From contig JAPOVI010000273.1 in NCBI GenBank assembly GCA_026708265.1, positions 1 to 35,574 of the forward strand: DNA of 35,574 bases, read 5' to 3'. The notes beneath the pieces were generated by a model, which saw only the letters and a list, made by a program, of their open reading frames with translations, was not told the origin of the DNA and made no database searches. This DNA is from Acidobacteriota bacterium. GTDB taxonomy: Bacteria > Acidobacteriota > Vicinamibacteria > Vicinamibacterales > UBA8438. The position numbers were made by a program, and so were the translations under genes. This document shows positions 6,615-15,535 of this stretch, piece after piece; the first letter of the stretch is position 1; the number at the start of each line of letters is the position of its first letter.

Positions 6615-7786
6615 GCCGGATCGACCGCCTCTTCGGCGGTCAGAGCGTTCGAGCGGAGAAGCTCGCCTGCCCCCATCAGGTGCTTCTCCAACGCCGCTCG
6701 CACAGACTGCGAGACACGGTCGATCCGGGTCGCTCCGTGCCTCCAGCTCAGGACGCGCAGGTGTCGATCCTCAATCCACTTGGCATCGAGAATGTCCGGG
6801 CTGTGCGTAGTGACCACGACCTGCATGGACTCGCTGGCAAGGCGCAGCACGTCCAGAATGGAACCGAGTGCGCCCGGATGGATCGACGCCTCCGGTTCTT
6901 CGATGACGACAAGCGACGGCGCCGGGCGTTGGAATACCGCGGTGATCAACCCCAGGGCGCGGAGCGTTCCGTCGGACATGCTGAAGGCCTCGAACTTCAC
7001 TGGCTCCGCGCCGGCGCGTTCCTGCTTGAACTCCAGCGTCAGCTTGTTGCCGTGCCTCTTCGGTCGAACGTCGACGGTGCCCGGCACAACGCTCTCCAGC
7101 AACTGGCAAATCCGCATCCCGTCCTGCGGCGAACGACGTTGTACCTGACGAACCACGCTGGCCGTGTTTCGACCGTCGGCACGCAGTACCGCTCCGCCGT
7201 CCGGGTCCTGCAGTGTCCGAACAGCCGCCGGCTCGATGCGGTACGTTCGCATGCCGGACAAGAACCCGAACACCGTCCGAAAACGCCTGTCTCCTCCAAC
7301 CAGCGGCAGGACCAGCGCATGCGGTTCGACGGCAGGGACGAGCGACTCGACGGTGCTCTCCCAGACTGCGGAGCCCTTGCTGGTCTTGCGAATGAAGCCG
7401 TCTCGCGATCCGTCCGACCGATGCACTTCGCACCGTTCTGCCGCGACCTCGAAGTCGTAGCCGCTCCGTGGACGCAAATCGAAGTAGTACTCAGCGCTAG
7501 CCGTATCACTGTCCGGCCTCTCCAGCGTCACGGACAGGGACAGGTTCGACGGGCGGCCCCTCGCCGCGCTGCGATGGGAAACGGCGGAGAAGCCGCCCCG
7601 CTGTTCAATGACACCTTGCAGAGGCACGGCCATGGCCTCAGCCAGGAACGCGAACGCGTCGGCGAAGTTGCTCTTGCCCGAACCGTTCCGCCCGACGACG
7701 AACGTCGGGGTGTCGAGATCGACTTGCTGAATCGAAATACTCCGAAAGCCCATCAAGAGCATCTGGCGAAGAACGGGCTCAGCCAA
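6611..7786 (-). CDS. AAA_21/AAA_15 OLD-like ATPase, partner of DUF4276
   Basis: This is a 391-residue protein. Walker A is GRNGSGKS (32-39), a signature-like SMSDGTLRALG lies at 269-279, Walker B is LVVIEEPEASIHP (292-304) and the switch histidine is in TTHSPDILD (H328). These mark a RecF/SMC-type ATPase of the AAA_15/AAA_21 group. The TTG at 7786 has a good AGAGGTG a few bases upstream; the ATG at 7762 is the alternative. Its stop overlaps the DUF4276 start. Such ATPase/Toprim-like pairs resemble the two-gene logic of OLD-type and PARIS defence systems, but with a different nuclease family. The ATPase is intact while its partner is broken, so it may now act alone or be decaying. Confidence 0.88.
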   Translation of the reverse strand: MAEPVLRQMLLMGFRSISIQQVDLDTPTFVVGRNGSGKSNFADAFAFLAEAMAVPLQGVIEQRGGFSAVSHRSAARGRPSNLSLSVTLERPDSDTASAEYYFDLRPRSGYDFEVAAERCEVHRSDGSRDGFIRKTSKGSAVWESTVESLVPAVEPHALVLPLVGGDRRFRTVFGFLSGMRTYRIEPAAVRTLQDPDGGAVLRADGRNTASVVRQVQRRSPQDGMRICQLLESVVPGTVDVRPKRHGNKLTLEFKQERAGAEPVKFEAFSMSDGTLRALGLITAVFQRPAPSLVVIEEPEASIHPGALGSILDVLRLASESMQVVVTTHSPDILDAKWIEDRHLRVLSWRHGATRIDRVSQSVRAALEKHLMGAGELLRSNALTAEEAVDPA

Positions 7787-7977
7787 GCGTCACCTCTTCG
7801 TGCAGGGCGCCGCGAGCGACGCGGACATCCCCTCATTTCTCTGCTCGACACGTCAGGGTACTGTGCGGGGCGGGACGCCGACAATCGCCGGGCGAATCGG
7901 CTCGTGCCCGAAGCGCGGACCCCGAGTGGCCGACGCGACGCGCGCCCCGGTGGCAACGGGATGCGATACTGACAGTC

Positions 7978-8748
7978 ATGCGCATCGCCACCTGGAACGT
8001 CAACGGCCTGCGGGCGCGCATGGACTTCATCATCCACTGGCTCAAGAGCCGCGCGCCGGACGTGGTGGGCCTGCAGGAACTGAAACTGAGCGAGGAGGAC
8101 TTCCCCCACGACGACTTCCGGGCGCTCGGCTACCACGCGGTCGTCCACGCGGAGAAGAGCTGGAACGGCGTGGCGGTGCTCAGCCGCACGCCGGCGGAGG
8201 CGGAGACGCGGGGGCTGCCCGGTCGCGAGGACGACGGGGCGCGGCTGCTCCGCGTGCGGGTGGCCGGCCTGCACTTCGCCACCGTGTACTGTCCCAACGG
8301 CAAGACGCTCGACCATCCCGACTTCCCTCGCAAGCTCGCCTGGTTCGACGCGTTGCGCGACTACCTCGCCGGGGTGCGCGGGGACGCGGCGTCCGTCATC
8401 GGCGGCGACTTCAACATCGTGCCGGCGGCGCTGGATGCCTGGCAGGGAGACGCCGCCGACGGCTCGATCTTCTGCACCGCGGAGGAGCGGGCCCGGTACC
8501 GGTCGATCACCGACCTGGGACTCACCGACCTGTATCGGCACCTGTACCCGAACGAACAGAAGTTCTCCTGGTGGGACTACCGCGGCGGCGCCTTCCACCG
8601 CGGCATGGGGCTGCGCATCGACCTGCTCCTGGGCACCCCAGCCGTGGTCTCGCGGGTGCGCAGCGTGGAGATCGACCGCGAGTACCGCAAGAAGAAGGAA
8701 GGGAACATAGCTTCCGACCACGCCCCCGTGTTCGCGGACCTGGATTGA
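7978..8748 (+). CDS. xthA: Exodeoxyribonuclease III
   Basis: This is a 256-residue EEP-fold nuclease. It begins MRIATWNVNGLRARM with N7, has LQELKL with E34, IGGDFNIVP with D144 and N146, RIDLLL, and the terminal SDHAPVF with D247/H248. All match the ExoIII/AP-endonuclease active site. The enzyme cuts 5' of abasic sites and degrades 3' ends of duplex DNA in base-excision repair. Length agrees with the family (about 250-270). It stands alone. The 190 bp upstream (7787-7977) separate it from the divergent ATPase and probably hold its promoter. It marks the return to ordinary chromosome after the accessory block. Confidence 0.96.
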   Translation: MRIATWNVNGLRARMDFIIHWLKSRAPDVVGLQELKLSEEDFPHDDFRALGYHAVVHAEKSWNGVAVLSRTPAEAETRGLPGREDDGARLLRVRVAGLHFATVYCPNGKTLDHPDFPRKLAWFDALRDYLAGVRGDAASVIGGDFNIVPAALDAWQGDAADGSIFCTAEERARYRSITDLGLTDLYRHLYPNEQKFSWWDYRGGAFHRGMGLRIDLLLGTPAVVSRVRSVEIDREYRKKKEGNIASDHAPVFADLD

Positions 8749-8774
8749 GCACCCGTCGCGGTCCGCGCGGCGCG

Positions 8775-11471
8775 CTACTCGGTCCGCAGCGCGGTCATCG
8801 GATCGAGCCCGGCGGCCCGCCGGGCCGGCGGCAGACAGGCCGCAACCGCCGCGGCGGCCACCAGGAGCGGCGCCGCCACGAACGTCGCGGGATCCAGTGG
8901 CGCGATGCCGAACAGCAGCGCCGCGACGCCCTGCGCGAGCCACCAGGCGGCCGCCATGCCGATCACCAGTCCGGGAACGACGGGCGCGAGCCCCTGCCCG
9001 ACCACGCTCCGCAGGATCCGGGACCGCTGCGCCCCGAGCGTCAGACGAATGCCGATCTCCTGCGTCCGCCGCGCCACGTCGAAGCTGAGGGCGCCGTGCA
9101 CGCCGGCGACGGCGATGGCGATCGCGACGGCGGCGAAGAGGATGAGCAGCGCCATCACGAAGCGTCGTTCGGCCACCGAACGCGCCATGGTGTGGTCCAG
9201 CGGCTCGATCCCGAAGAGCGCGACGCGCGGGTCCAGCCCGGCGGCGATGCGCTGGACCGTGGGCGCCAGCACGGCCGGGTCGGTCGCCGTCCGCGCGAGC
9301 AGCGCGTAGACGCCGTTCAGCGACGGGGCCTGGGCGAGAGGAAGATAGACCCCCGGCGGCGGCGCCTCTTCCAACCCTCGGACCCTCTCGTCGGCGACGA
9401 CGCCCACGAGCCTCCGCCGCACACCCCAGAAGCCGAGCTCGTGCCCGACAGGGTCCTCGCCGTCGAAGAAGCGTTCGGCCGCGGCTGCGTTGATGACGGC
9501 GACCGGCGGCGCGCCCGTATCGTCCCGGTCGTCGAACAGCCGTCCGTCGCGAAGCGCGAGCTCCACCGTGGAGAAGTAGCCCGGGGTGACCCGGCGAACG
9601 GTGATCTCCGGCCAGTCGGCCGCCTCGGCCTCGCGTCCGATCACGACGAACGAGTTGGTGGCCCCGGCGTCGAGCGGGTGGTTGCCGGCGATGGCGGCCG
9701 ACGCCACGGAGGGCACGGCAGCGACCCTCCGCAGCAGCTCGGCGTTGAACGCATGGGTCTCCGGGAACCGGGGAAAGCGGGCCAGGGAGGCGGGGTAGCG
9801 CGCCTGCGGCAACTGGTACTCCGACTTGAGGACGCCCCCGGCATCGAAGCCGGTCTCCACGCCCAGGAGTTGCTGGAAGCTGCGAACCAGCAGGCCGGCG
9901 CCGACGACCAGCACCACGGCCAGGGAGACCTGCAACACGAGCAGCAGTCTCCGCGGTGCGCGCCGGCCGGCGCCGCCCCCGCGCAGGACGCCCGCGGGAC
10001 GGAGCCGGCCCCGGAGCCCGGACAGCAGGTCGCCGCCCCGCGCCTGCGCCAGCGGCAGCAGCCCGAAGCCGACGCCCACCACCAACCCCAACCCCGCCGC
10101 GGCGCCCCCCACGCGGGCATCGAGTGCGACTCCGGCCAGCCGCGGAACGCCGGCCGGCGCCACCGAGACCAGCAGCTCCACGGCCCCGGCCGCCAGCGCG
10201 AGGCCGGCGGCCGTCGCGAGCAACGCCAGCAGCAGGTTCTCGGCCACGAACTGCCGCCCCAGTCGCCACACGCCGGCGCCAAGCGCTCGCCGCACGGCAA
10301 CCTCGCGCACCCGCGCCGTCGCCCGCACCAGGACGAGATTGGCCACGTTGGCGCTTGCGATCAGCAGTACGAGAATCACGGCGGCCGCCAGGACCGCGAG
10401 CGGTGCGCGCACCGGACCGAACACCACGTCCGGGAGCGGCTCCACGAACACGCCGCGCGCATCGTTCTCGGGATAGGAGCGCTCCAGCTCCGCGGCGATC
10501 TCCGCCAGCTCCGCGCGCGCGGACGCGAGGGTCGCCCGCGGCGCGAGCCGGCCGACCACGAAGATGGAATGCGTCGACCGCGGCAGGGCATCCGGATCCG
10601 GTCGGAGCGGCACCCACACGTCGACGTCGGCCCGCGTACCCTGGTCGGCAAAGGCGCGGGCGTAGGCGGCCGCGGAGAGCATCTGAAGCACTCCCAGATC
10701 GGCGTGGTCCGGAACGACCCCCACGATAGTCGCGGGCGCCTCGTCGAGCAGCAGCACACGGCCGACCACCTCCGCGTCGCGGCCGAAGCGCTCGGACCAC
10801 AGCGCCTCGCTGATCATGGCGACGCGGGGGCCACCGGAACGCGCCTCGTCACGTGTGAACGACCGCCCGAGGACCGGCTCGACGCCCAGCAGCGGCAACA
10901 GCCCCGCGGTGACCGCCAGCGCCGTCCGACGAACCGGCGCACCCCGCTCGGTCGCGGCGGTGACCTGCGTTCCCATGAGCGCGCCGAACGCGTCCACCTG
11001 ACGGCTGCGCTCCTCGAAGTCGAGGAAGTCCGGGACGGACGCAGGCTCGCGGACCGTGCCGCTGTCGCGATCCGTCTCCCATACCATGACCAGGCGGTGC
11101 ATCGCCTCGAACGGCACGGGCCTCAGCAACACGCCGTCGACGACGCTGAGGACGGCCGCGGCGGCGCCGATCCCGAGCGCCAGCACCAGGACGGCGACGA
11201 GGGTGAACGCCCGCTGCCTCACCAGCAGGCGCACGGCGAACCGGAGGTCGTGCCCGATCTCCTCCAGCCGCCGCGTGCCCCGCACGTCACGGCACAGCTC
11301 CTTGACCTGATCCAGGCCTCCGAACTCGAGGCGCGCGCGCCGGCGCGCCTCGCGGGCGGACATCCCGGCGCGGACATGGTCCGCCACCTGTCGCTCGACG
11401 TGGTCGCGGAGCTCGGCATGCAGCTCGCACTCCAGCCGCTCGGGGTCCCGGCCGCGTCGCCACCAGCTCAT
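8775..11471 (-). CDS. ADOP-type ABC transporter permease (duplicated FtsX/MacB-like)
   Basis: This 898-residue protein is read from the ATG at 11471 (MSWWRRGRDPERLECEL); a longer frame upstream is not family-like. The N-terminal soluble prefix (about 10-80, ELRDHVERQ...GMSAREARRRARLEFGG) is the permease prefix domain. A first transmembrane helix follows (TLVAVLVLALGIGAAAAVLS), then a large periplasmic MacB-like domain. Next come an FtsX block with ANVANLVLVRATARVREVAVRRALGA, then a second periplasmic domain and a second FtsX block (RRTQEIGIRLTLGAQ). This duplication defines the acidobacterial duplicated orphan permeases, which lack an adjacent ATPase gene, as here. The substrate is unknown. 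A strong inverted repeat lies upstream at 11558-11592. Confidence 0.94.
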   Translation of the reverse strand: MSWWRRGRDPERLECELHAELRDHVERQVADHVRAGMSAREARRRARLEFGGLDQVKELCRDVRGTRRLEEIGHDLRFAVRLLVRQRAFTLVAVLVLALGIGAAAAVLSVVDGVLLRPVPFEAMHRLVMVWETDRDSGTVREPASVPDFLDFEERSRQVDAFGALMGTQVTAATERGAPVRRTALAVTAGLLPLLGVEPVLGRSFTRDEARSGGPRVAMISEALWSERFGRDAEVVGRVLLLDEAPATIVGVVPDHADLGVLQMLSAAAYARAFADQGTRADVDVWVPLRPDPDALPRSTHSIFVVGRLAPRATLASARAELAEIAAELERSYPENDARGVFVEPLPDVVFGPVRAPLAVLAAAVILVLLIASANVANLVLVRATARVREVAVRRALGAGVWRLGRQFVAENLLLALLATAAGLALAAGAVELLVSVAPAGVPRLAGVALDARVGGAAAGLGLVVGVGFGLLPLAQARGGDLLSGLRGRLRPAGVLRGGGAGRRAPRRLLLVLQVSLAVVLVVGAGLLVRSFQQLLGVETGFDAGGVLKSEYQLPQARYPASLARFPRFPETHAFNAELLRRVAAVPSVASAAIAGNHPLDAGATNSFVVIGREAEAADWPEITVRRVTPGYFSTVELALRDGRLFDDRDDTGAPPVAVINAAAAERFFDGEDPVGHELGFWGVRRRLVGVVADERVRGLEEAPPPGVYLPLAQAPSLNGVYALLARTATDPAVLAPTVQRIAAGLDPRVALFGIEPLDHTMARSVAERRFVMALLILFAAVAIAIAVAGVHGALSFDVARRTQEIGIRLTLGAQRSRILRSVVGQGLAPVVPGLVIGMAAAWWLAQGVAALLFGIAPLDPATFVAAPLLVAAAAVAACLPPARRAAGLDPMTALRTE

Positions 11472-11557
11472 CGCACGCTCCCGCCCTCGGTCGCCAGGAT
11501 CAGGCCGACGCCCCCCGCAAGACCGGTCCACCGCGCCGTCCGCTCACGAACACCTCA

Positions 11558-11592
11558 CACTTCTACACATACCAGATCGATATGTAGAAGTG
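11558..11592. promoter_or_regulatory. Imperfect palindrome between divergent genes, probable operator
   Basis: The left arm CACTTCTACACATA (11558-11571) and the right arm TATGTAGAAGTG (11581-11592) are complementary over 12 pairs, with a 2-base bulge on the left. They surround the 9 bases CCAGATCGA. The site is A/T-richer than its surroundings and lies in the only sizeable gap (11472-11818, 347 bp) between the divergent permease and secreted-protein genes. ADOP permeases are commonly controlled by PadR regulators, which bind ATGT/ACAT-type dyads, so an operator or overlapping promoter is likely. Nothing else was recognised in the rest of the gap. Confidence 0.55.
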
Positions 11593-11818
11593 CAAGGCAC
11601 ATGGCAGCGGAACACAACGGCTACGACGCGCGTGCGAGGGCGGCCGCAGTGCCCCGCGCCCCGCGAAGGCAGCGGCGTCGTCCCGGTGTCCCCGCGACGC
11701 TCGATCGGCTATGGTGTTGGCAGTACGAGACAGGGTTGCCCCGTGAGGGCGCGAAGGACGAGTCCGTCGATTGGGAACGGGCGGTGCCTGGCAGGCAGGA
11801 CGCCGCCGGGAGGTGAAT

Positions 11819-12793
11819 ATGCGACTTCGGGTGCTCACGTGCGTGGTGGCCGTGCTGGCCATCGGAGGGCTCGCGCCGGGGTTGGCCGGCGCGCAGTCGG
11901 CGGAGGACGTGCCGCGGCTGCCGTGGGGGGCGCCGGACCTGCAGGGGGTGTGGGACTTCCGCAGCCTGACCCCGATGCAGCGGCCGGAGGAGCTGGCCGA
12001 CCGCGAGACATTCACGGCGGAGCAGGCGGCGAATTTCGCCGAGGAGACGATCCGGAGCCGGAGCCGCGACAACGACACCTCGGACCGCGTCGTGCCCTAC
12101 AACGACTTCTGGTTCGACGAGGGAACTTCGGTGACGACCGACCGGACCTCGCTGATCGTCGATCCGCCCGACGGGCGGATTCCGGCGCTGACCGAGGAGG
12201 CGCAGGCGCGGCAGGCGGCGCTCGCGGAGGCCCGGAGCGAGGTATCGGCCCATGAGCCGACGCCGGGCGGCTTCGTCGAGGACCTCGGGCCGGGCGGCCT
12301 GCAGGTGCGCTGCATCCTCGGGTTCAACTCGGGGCCGCCGATGGCGCCGAGCGCGTACAACAACAACGTCCAGGTCTTCCAGACCGAGGATACGGTGGTT
12401 CTCTTCGCCGAGATGAACCACAACGCGCGCGTCGTGCCCCTCGACGGGCGCAACCGCCTGGACGACGGCATCCGGCTGTGGACGGGCGACGCACGCGGGC
12501 ACTGGGAGGGCGACACCCTGGTCGTCGAGACGACGAACTTCCTGCGGGAAACCAACTTCCAGCGGGGCGCGACGACCCGCAACCTGACGCTGACCGAGCG
12601 GTTCACGCGCGTTGACGCAGACACGCTGCGCTACGACGTCACGATCGACGATCCGACGGTCTGGACACGGCCGTGGACCTACTCCGTGCCGATGCGGAAC
12701 AACCCGGAGCCCGTCTACGAGTACGCGTGCCACGAGGGGAACTACGGCCTGGAGAACATCCTGGCCGGCGCCGTGGCCGAGGCCTCGCACTAG
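11819..12793 (+). CDS. Secreted protein of an uncharacterised, Acidobacteria-associated family
   Basis: This is a 324-residue protein from the ATG at 11819, which has a strong GGAGGTG directly upstream. A clear Sec signal peptide is present: a basic start, then VLTCVVAVLAIGGLAPGLAGA with likely cleavage at AGA-Q. The mature part carries LPWGAPDLQGVWDFRS, then RCILGFNSGPPMAPSAYNNN, GHWEGDTLVVET.NF, LTERFTRVD and YEYACHEGNYGLENIL. I recognise these as a recurrent set in secreted Vicinamibacteria-type proteins with no known function. Two cysteines (in QVRCILG and EYACHEG) may form a disulfide. It is divergent from the permease and convergent with the TonB receptor. Confidence 0.8.
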   Translation: MRLRVLTCVVAVLAIGGLAPGLAGAQSAEDVPRLPWGAPDLQGVWDFRSLTPMQRPEELADRETFTAEQAANFAEETIRSRSRDNDTSDRVVPYNDFWFDEGTSVTTDRTSLIVDPPDGRIPALTEEAQARQAALAEARSEVSAHEPTPGGFVEDLGPGGLQVRCILGFNSGPPMAPSAYNNNVQVFQTEDTVVLFAEMNHNARVVPLDGRNRLDDGIRLWTGDARGHWEGDTLVVETTNFLRETNFQRGATTRNLTLTERFTRVDADTLRYDVTIDDPTVWTRPWTYSVPMRNNPEPVYEYACHEGNYGLENILAGAVAEASH

Positions 12794-12810
12794 CCCGACC
12801 CCGCAACCCG

Positions 12811-12852
12811 GCGACCGGCACCGCTCCCGACGACGGAGCGGCCGCCGGTCGC
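12811..12852. terminator. Large hairpin between convergent genes
   Basis: GCGACCGGC (12811-12819) pairs with GCCGGTCGC (12844-12852), and an inner CGCTCC pairs with GGAGCG, with a small loop between. The hairpin fills the gap between the converging secreted-protein and TonB-receptor genes. No U-tract follows on either strand, so it may slow polymerase or protect 3' ends rather than being a classical intrinsic terminator. Confidence 0.5.
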
Positions 12853-12867
12853 GCGGGGATTCTCCTC

Positions 12868-15249
12868 CTACCGCACGCCCCCGCCGAGCGTGATCCCGCC
12901 GTAGATCTCCCGCCCCGGCGACGGCTCATAGTAGCGGCGGCCGAACGCGTTGGTGATGGCCGACGAGTTGTAGCGCTCCGACAGCAGGTTGTCGATGCCG
13001 ATGAACGGGCGGAAGTCGACGTCGCCCAGGCTCGCATCCCACCCGAAGCGCAGGTCGACCACCGTGTAGGCCCAGTTGCTCGCCGCCGCGGCGTTGGCGT
13101 TGGTGAGGAAGAACTCGTCGACCCAGCGGACCGTGAGGCTCGATCGCAGGCCGAACGGGGCCGCGTAGTCGAGCCCGGCGAACAGGCGGTTGGGGGGAGC
13201 TCCCGGCTCGAGGTTGCCGCTATAACTCGTGCCGCGGAGCACGAACTCGGCGAACGTGAAGTCCTGCCGGGTGTAGGCGAGCCGCGCCTGGACCCGGGAG
13301 ACCGGCTGCCAGTCGAGCGACAGCTCCACGCCGTTACGCGCCGACTCCCCCGCGTTGTCGAAGAAGGTCTGCTCGTCCGCGCGCTGGAACGGCACGAGGG
13401 CGCCGAGGACGCGGGCGCGGTAGTAGGCGATGTCGTACTGCAGGCGGGCCGGCTCGATGAGGCCGCGAATACCGACCTCGGCGCTCCGCAGCCGCTCCGG
13501 GTCCAGGAGCTGGTTGAAGCCGCCCGTGCCGTCCGGCGTGTTGGACAGCTCGACCGTCGTGGGCGTCTCGTAGGCCGTCGCGAAGTTGCCGTACAGGTTG
13601 AGGTTGGACGTCGCGGCCACCGTGACGCCGACCGAGGGGCTGGCCGCGCCCATCGTCCGCTCGCCCGACTGGTCGCCGTCGTCCAGCTTCCGGTCCGTGG
13701 CGCGGAAGCGGTAGTAGTCGTAGCGGACGCCGGCGGTCAGCGTCACGCGCGGGTGCGGCGCCAGGCTCACCTGGGCGAACGGACCGGCGGACAGCACCTC
13801 CTCCTGCTGGTCGATGCGAAGGTCGCCGCGGTGCTCCATGCCCCCGACCACGAAGGGCGGCCGGAAGCCGAACTCCATCCGGTCGTCGTCCTGCGAAGCG
13901 ACGTCGACCCCGGCCGTCCAGTTGATCGTCGCGCCGCCCGCCTCGGTCGCGCCGAGATACTCCGACCGCACCCCCGCCGCCTCGCGGCCGAGGTCGATGA
14001 CCCGCCCGACGCCCCCTGCGTCCAGCTTCCGCCTCGCAGCCCAGCCGGTGGCCCGGACGAGCTGCGTGCCGGCGAAGCGGTGCTCGAGCGTCACGCCGCC
14101 CTGCCCCTGCCGGGCCGCCTCGCCCCAGTTCTGGGCCGCCACGGTGGCGCCGGCGAACGGGCGGGCCTGGCGCGGGTTGGCGTTCACCAACTGCTCCGCC
14201 GGCAGGCGCGGGTCGCCCGCCTGGGCCGCGGTGAGGAAGCTGGGGCTCTCGGCGAACGGCGCGTCGTAGTGGTTGAAGATGCCGGAGATGTCAGTGTTCG
14301 ACGAGACAGCCTGCCGGACGACGATGTTGGTCTGACCGATCTCGGCGGCGCTGTGCTGGCGCCAGCCGTCGGTGCGGAAGCGGCTGTAGCTCCCCATGAA
14401 GCGGGTACCGCTGTTGTTGTGGCCGTCGACGCGCAACTGGTGCCGCTGGTAGCCGTAGCTGCCGAACTGCGTGCTGGGGCTCACGGTCAGCCGCCGCGTC
14501 TGGTCGATCTCCGTGAAAAGACTGATGACCCCGCCGGCGGAGTTGCCGTAGAGCACGGAGCTCGGGCCGCGGATCACCTCGATGCGCCGCACGGATCCGA
14601 GGTCGACGTTGCCCGGCTCGGTCGTGCCGTCGGCCGTGGTGATCGGGATGCCGTCCTGGATGATCGCGAGGCCGCGCAGGCCGAAGCGCGGCTGCGGGGC
14701 GCGGATGCTGAGGCCGATACCGCCCGACAGCCCATAGTTGCGCCGATTCTGGACGAGCAGGCCCGGGATGCCGCGGAGCACCTCGTCCAGCGACGACTTG
14801 CGTTCCGTGAAGTCGATCTCGTCGCCGCCGACGACGGCCACCGCGTTGGGAACGGTGGAGAGGACCCGGTCGGACCGGGTGACGGTCACCGTCTCAGCGA
14901 GCGGCGCGATGGCCAGCGTCAGGTCGGCCCGCGCGCCGGCAGCCCCCACCTCGACCGTCGCCGCCTGCCCCTGGAACCCGGCGAGCGCCGCCTCGACCTC
15001 GTAGGCGCCGGGCAGCAACCCGGCGATGGCGTACCGTCCGGCGCCGTCGCTGACCGTCTCCCGAGTCAGGTCGCCGCCGGCGCTCTCCGCCGTGATCGTC
15101 ACGCCCGGCAGCACGCCGCCCAGCTCGTCGCTCACGACGCCCGTGAGCGATGCCGTGCCGCCCTCCTGCGCGGCCAGGAACGAGGCGCCGCCGGCGAAGG
15201 CGACGACCGCGACGGCCGCGAACGTCCGGATTCGGAGCCGGACCGTCAT
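12868..15249 (-). CDS. TonB-dependent outer-membrane receptor with carboxypeptidase-regulatory-like domain
   Basis: This is a 793-residue protein from the ATG at 15249 (MTVRLRIRTFAAVAVV). A Sec signal peptide is likely cut after SFLAA. Residues about 28-105 form a CarboxypepD_reg-like beta-sandwich (SLTGVVSDELGGVLPGVTIT...DGAGRYAIAGLLPGAYEV). An ETVTVTRSDRV segment that may be the TonB box follows, then the plug (VLRGIPGLLVQNRR, IRAPQPRFGLRGLAIIQDGIPI, RRIEVIRGPSSVLYGNSAGGVI) and a barrel of repeated amphipathic strands to the C-terminus. The plug resembles ferric-siderophore receptors such as FecA, but the ligand cannot be told. It should import a substrate across the outer membrane using TonB energy. 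No TonB/ExbBD genes are nearby. Confidence 0.93.
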   Translation of the reverse strand: MTVRLRIRTFAAVAVVAFAGGASFLAAQEGGTASLTGVVSDELGGVLPGVTITAESAGGDLTRETVSDGAGRYAIAGLLPGAYEVEAALAGFQGQAATVEVGAAGARADLTLAIAPLAETVTVTRSDRVLSTVPNAVAVVGGDEIDFTERKSSLDEVLRGIPGLLVQNRRNYGLSGGIGLSIRAPQPRFGLRGLAIIQDGIPITTADGTTEPGNVDLGSVRRIEVIRGPSSVLYGNSAGGVISLFTEIDQTRRLTVSPSTQFGSYGYQRHQLRVDGHNNSGTRFMGSYSRFRTDGWRQHSAAEIGQTNIVVRQAVSSNTDISGIFNHYDAPFAESPSFLTAAQAGDPRLPAEQLVNANPRQARPFAGATVAAQNWGEAARQGQGGVTLEHRFAGTQLVRATGWAARRKLDAGGVGRVIDLGREAAGVRSEYLGATEAGGATINWTAGVDVASQDDDRMEFGFRPPFVVGGMEHRGDLRIDQQEEVLSAGPFAQVSLAPHPRVTLTAGVRYDYYRFRATDRKLDDGDQSGERTMGAASPSVGVTVAATSNLNLYGNFATAYETPTTVELSNTPDGTGGFNQLLDPERLRSAEVGIRGLIEPARLQYDIAYYRARVLGALVPFQRADEQTFFDNAGESARNGVELSLDWQPVSRVQARLAYTRQDFTFAEFVLRGTSYSGNLEPGAPPNRLFAGLDYAAPFGLRSSLTVRWVDEFFLTNANAAAASNWAYTVVDLRFGWDASLGDVDFRPFIGIDNLLSERYNSSAITNAFGRRYYEPSPGREIYGGITLGGGVR

Positions 15250-15491
15250 GGATCGGATCCTCGAGAATGCCGAGAGCTTCGGGTACATAGACCGCCTCCC
15301 CACGCAGCAGGCGGCCCCACCGGAACGGCGAGTCAGCCCGCACGCGTCAAGTCATGTCGTCGTCCGCCGCGGCGAGCGCGCGGGGCGCCGGCGTCTGGGC
15401 GGCCATCCAACTCAGCGTACCGCATCGGGGCCCGGGGTTGGAGGCGCGGCTCTCGCTTGCCGGCGACTCCTGGCCGGGAGATGGCCGGTGG

Positions 15492-15535
15492 TTGACATAC
15501 ATCGTTATGCTATGCATACTACCCCCATGTATAGG
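15492..15535 (+). promoter_or_regulatory. Probable sigma70-type promoter with overlapping PadR-like dyads
   Basis: TTGACA (15492-15497) is separated by 17 bases from CATACT (15515-15520), a good -35 and a fair -10. The A/T-rich stretch contains the palindrome TATGCATA (15511-15518) on the -10 region, and ATACAT (15497-15502) opposite ATGTAT (15527-15532). PadR proteins bind ATGT...ACAT-type dyads and often repress their own gene, so an autoregulatory operator is inferred. The expected transcription start is near 15527, an ATG, so a leaderless message is possible. The 242 bp from the TonB-receptor start to this promoter show no other feature. Confidence 0.55.

Noticed and set aside
7800..11816. 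Very long open plus-strand frame opposite xthA and the ADOP permease
   Set aside because: Its translation is Arg/Gly/Ala-rich low complexity without motifs. It is an artefact of high GC codon use opposite a real gene.
12673..15495. Long plus-strand open frame opposite the TonB receptor
   Set aside because: No recognisable domain; the minus strand carries a full receptor with signal peptide, plug and barrel.
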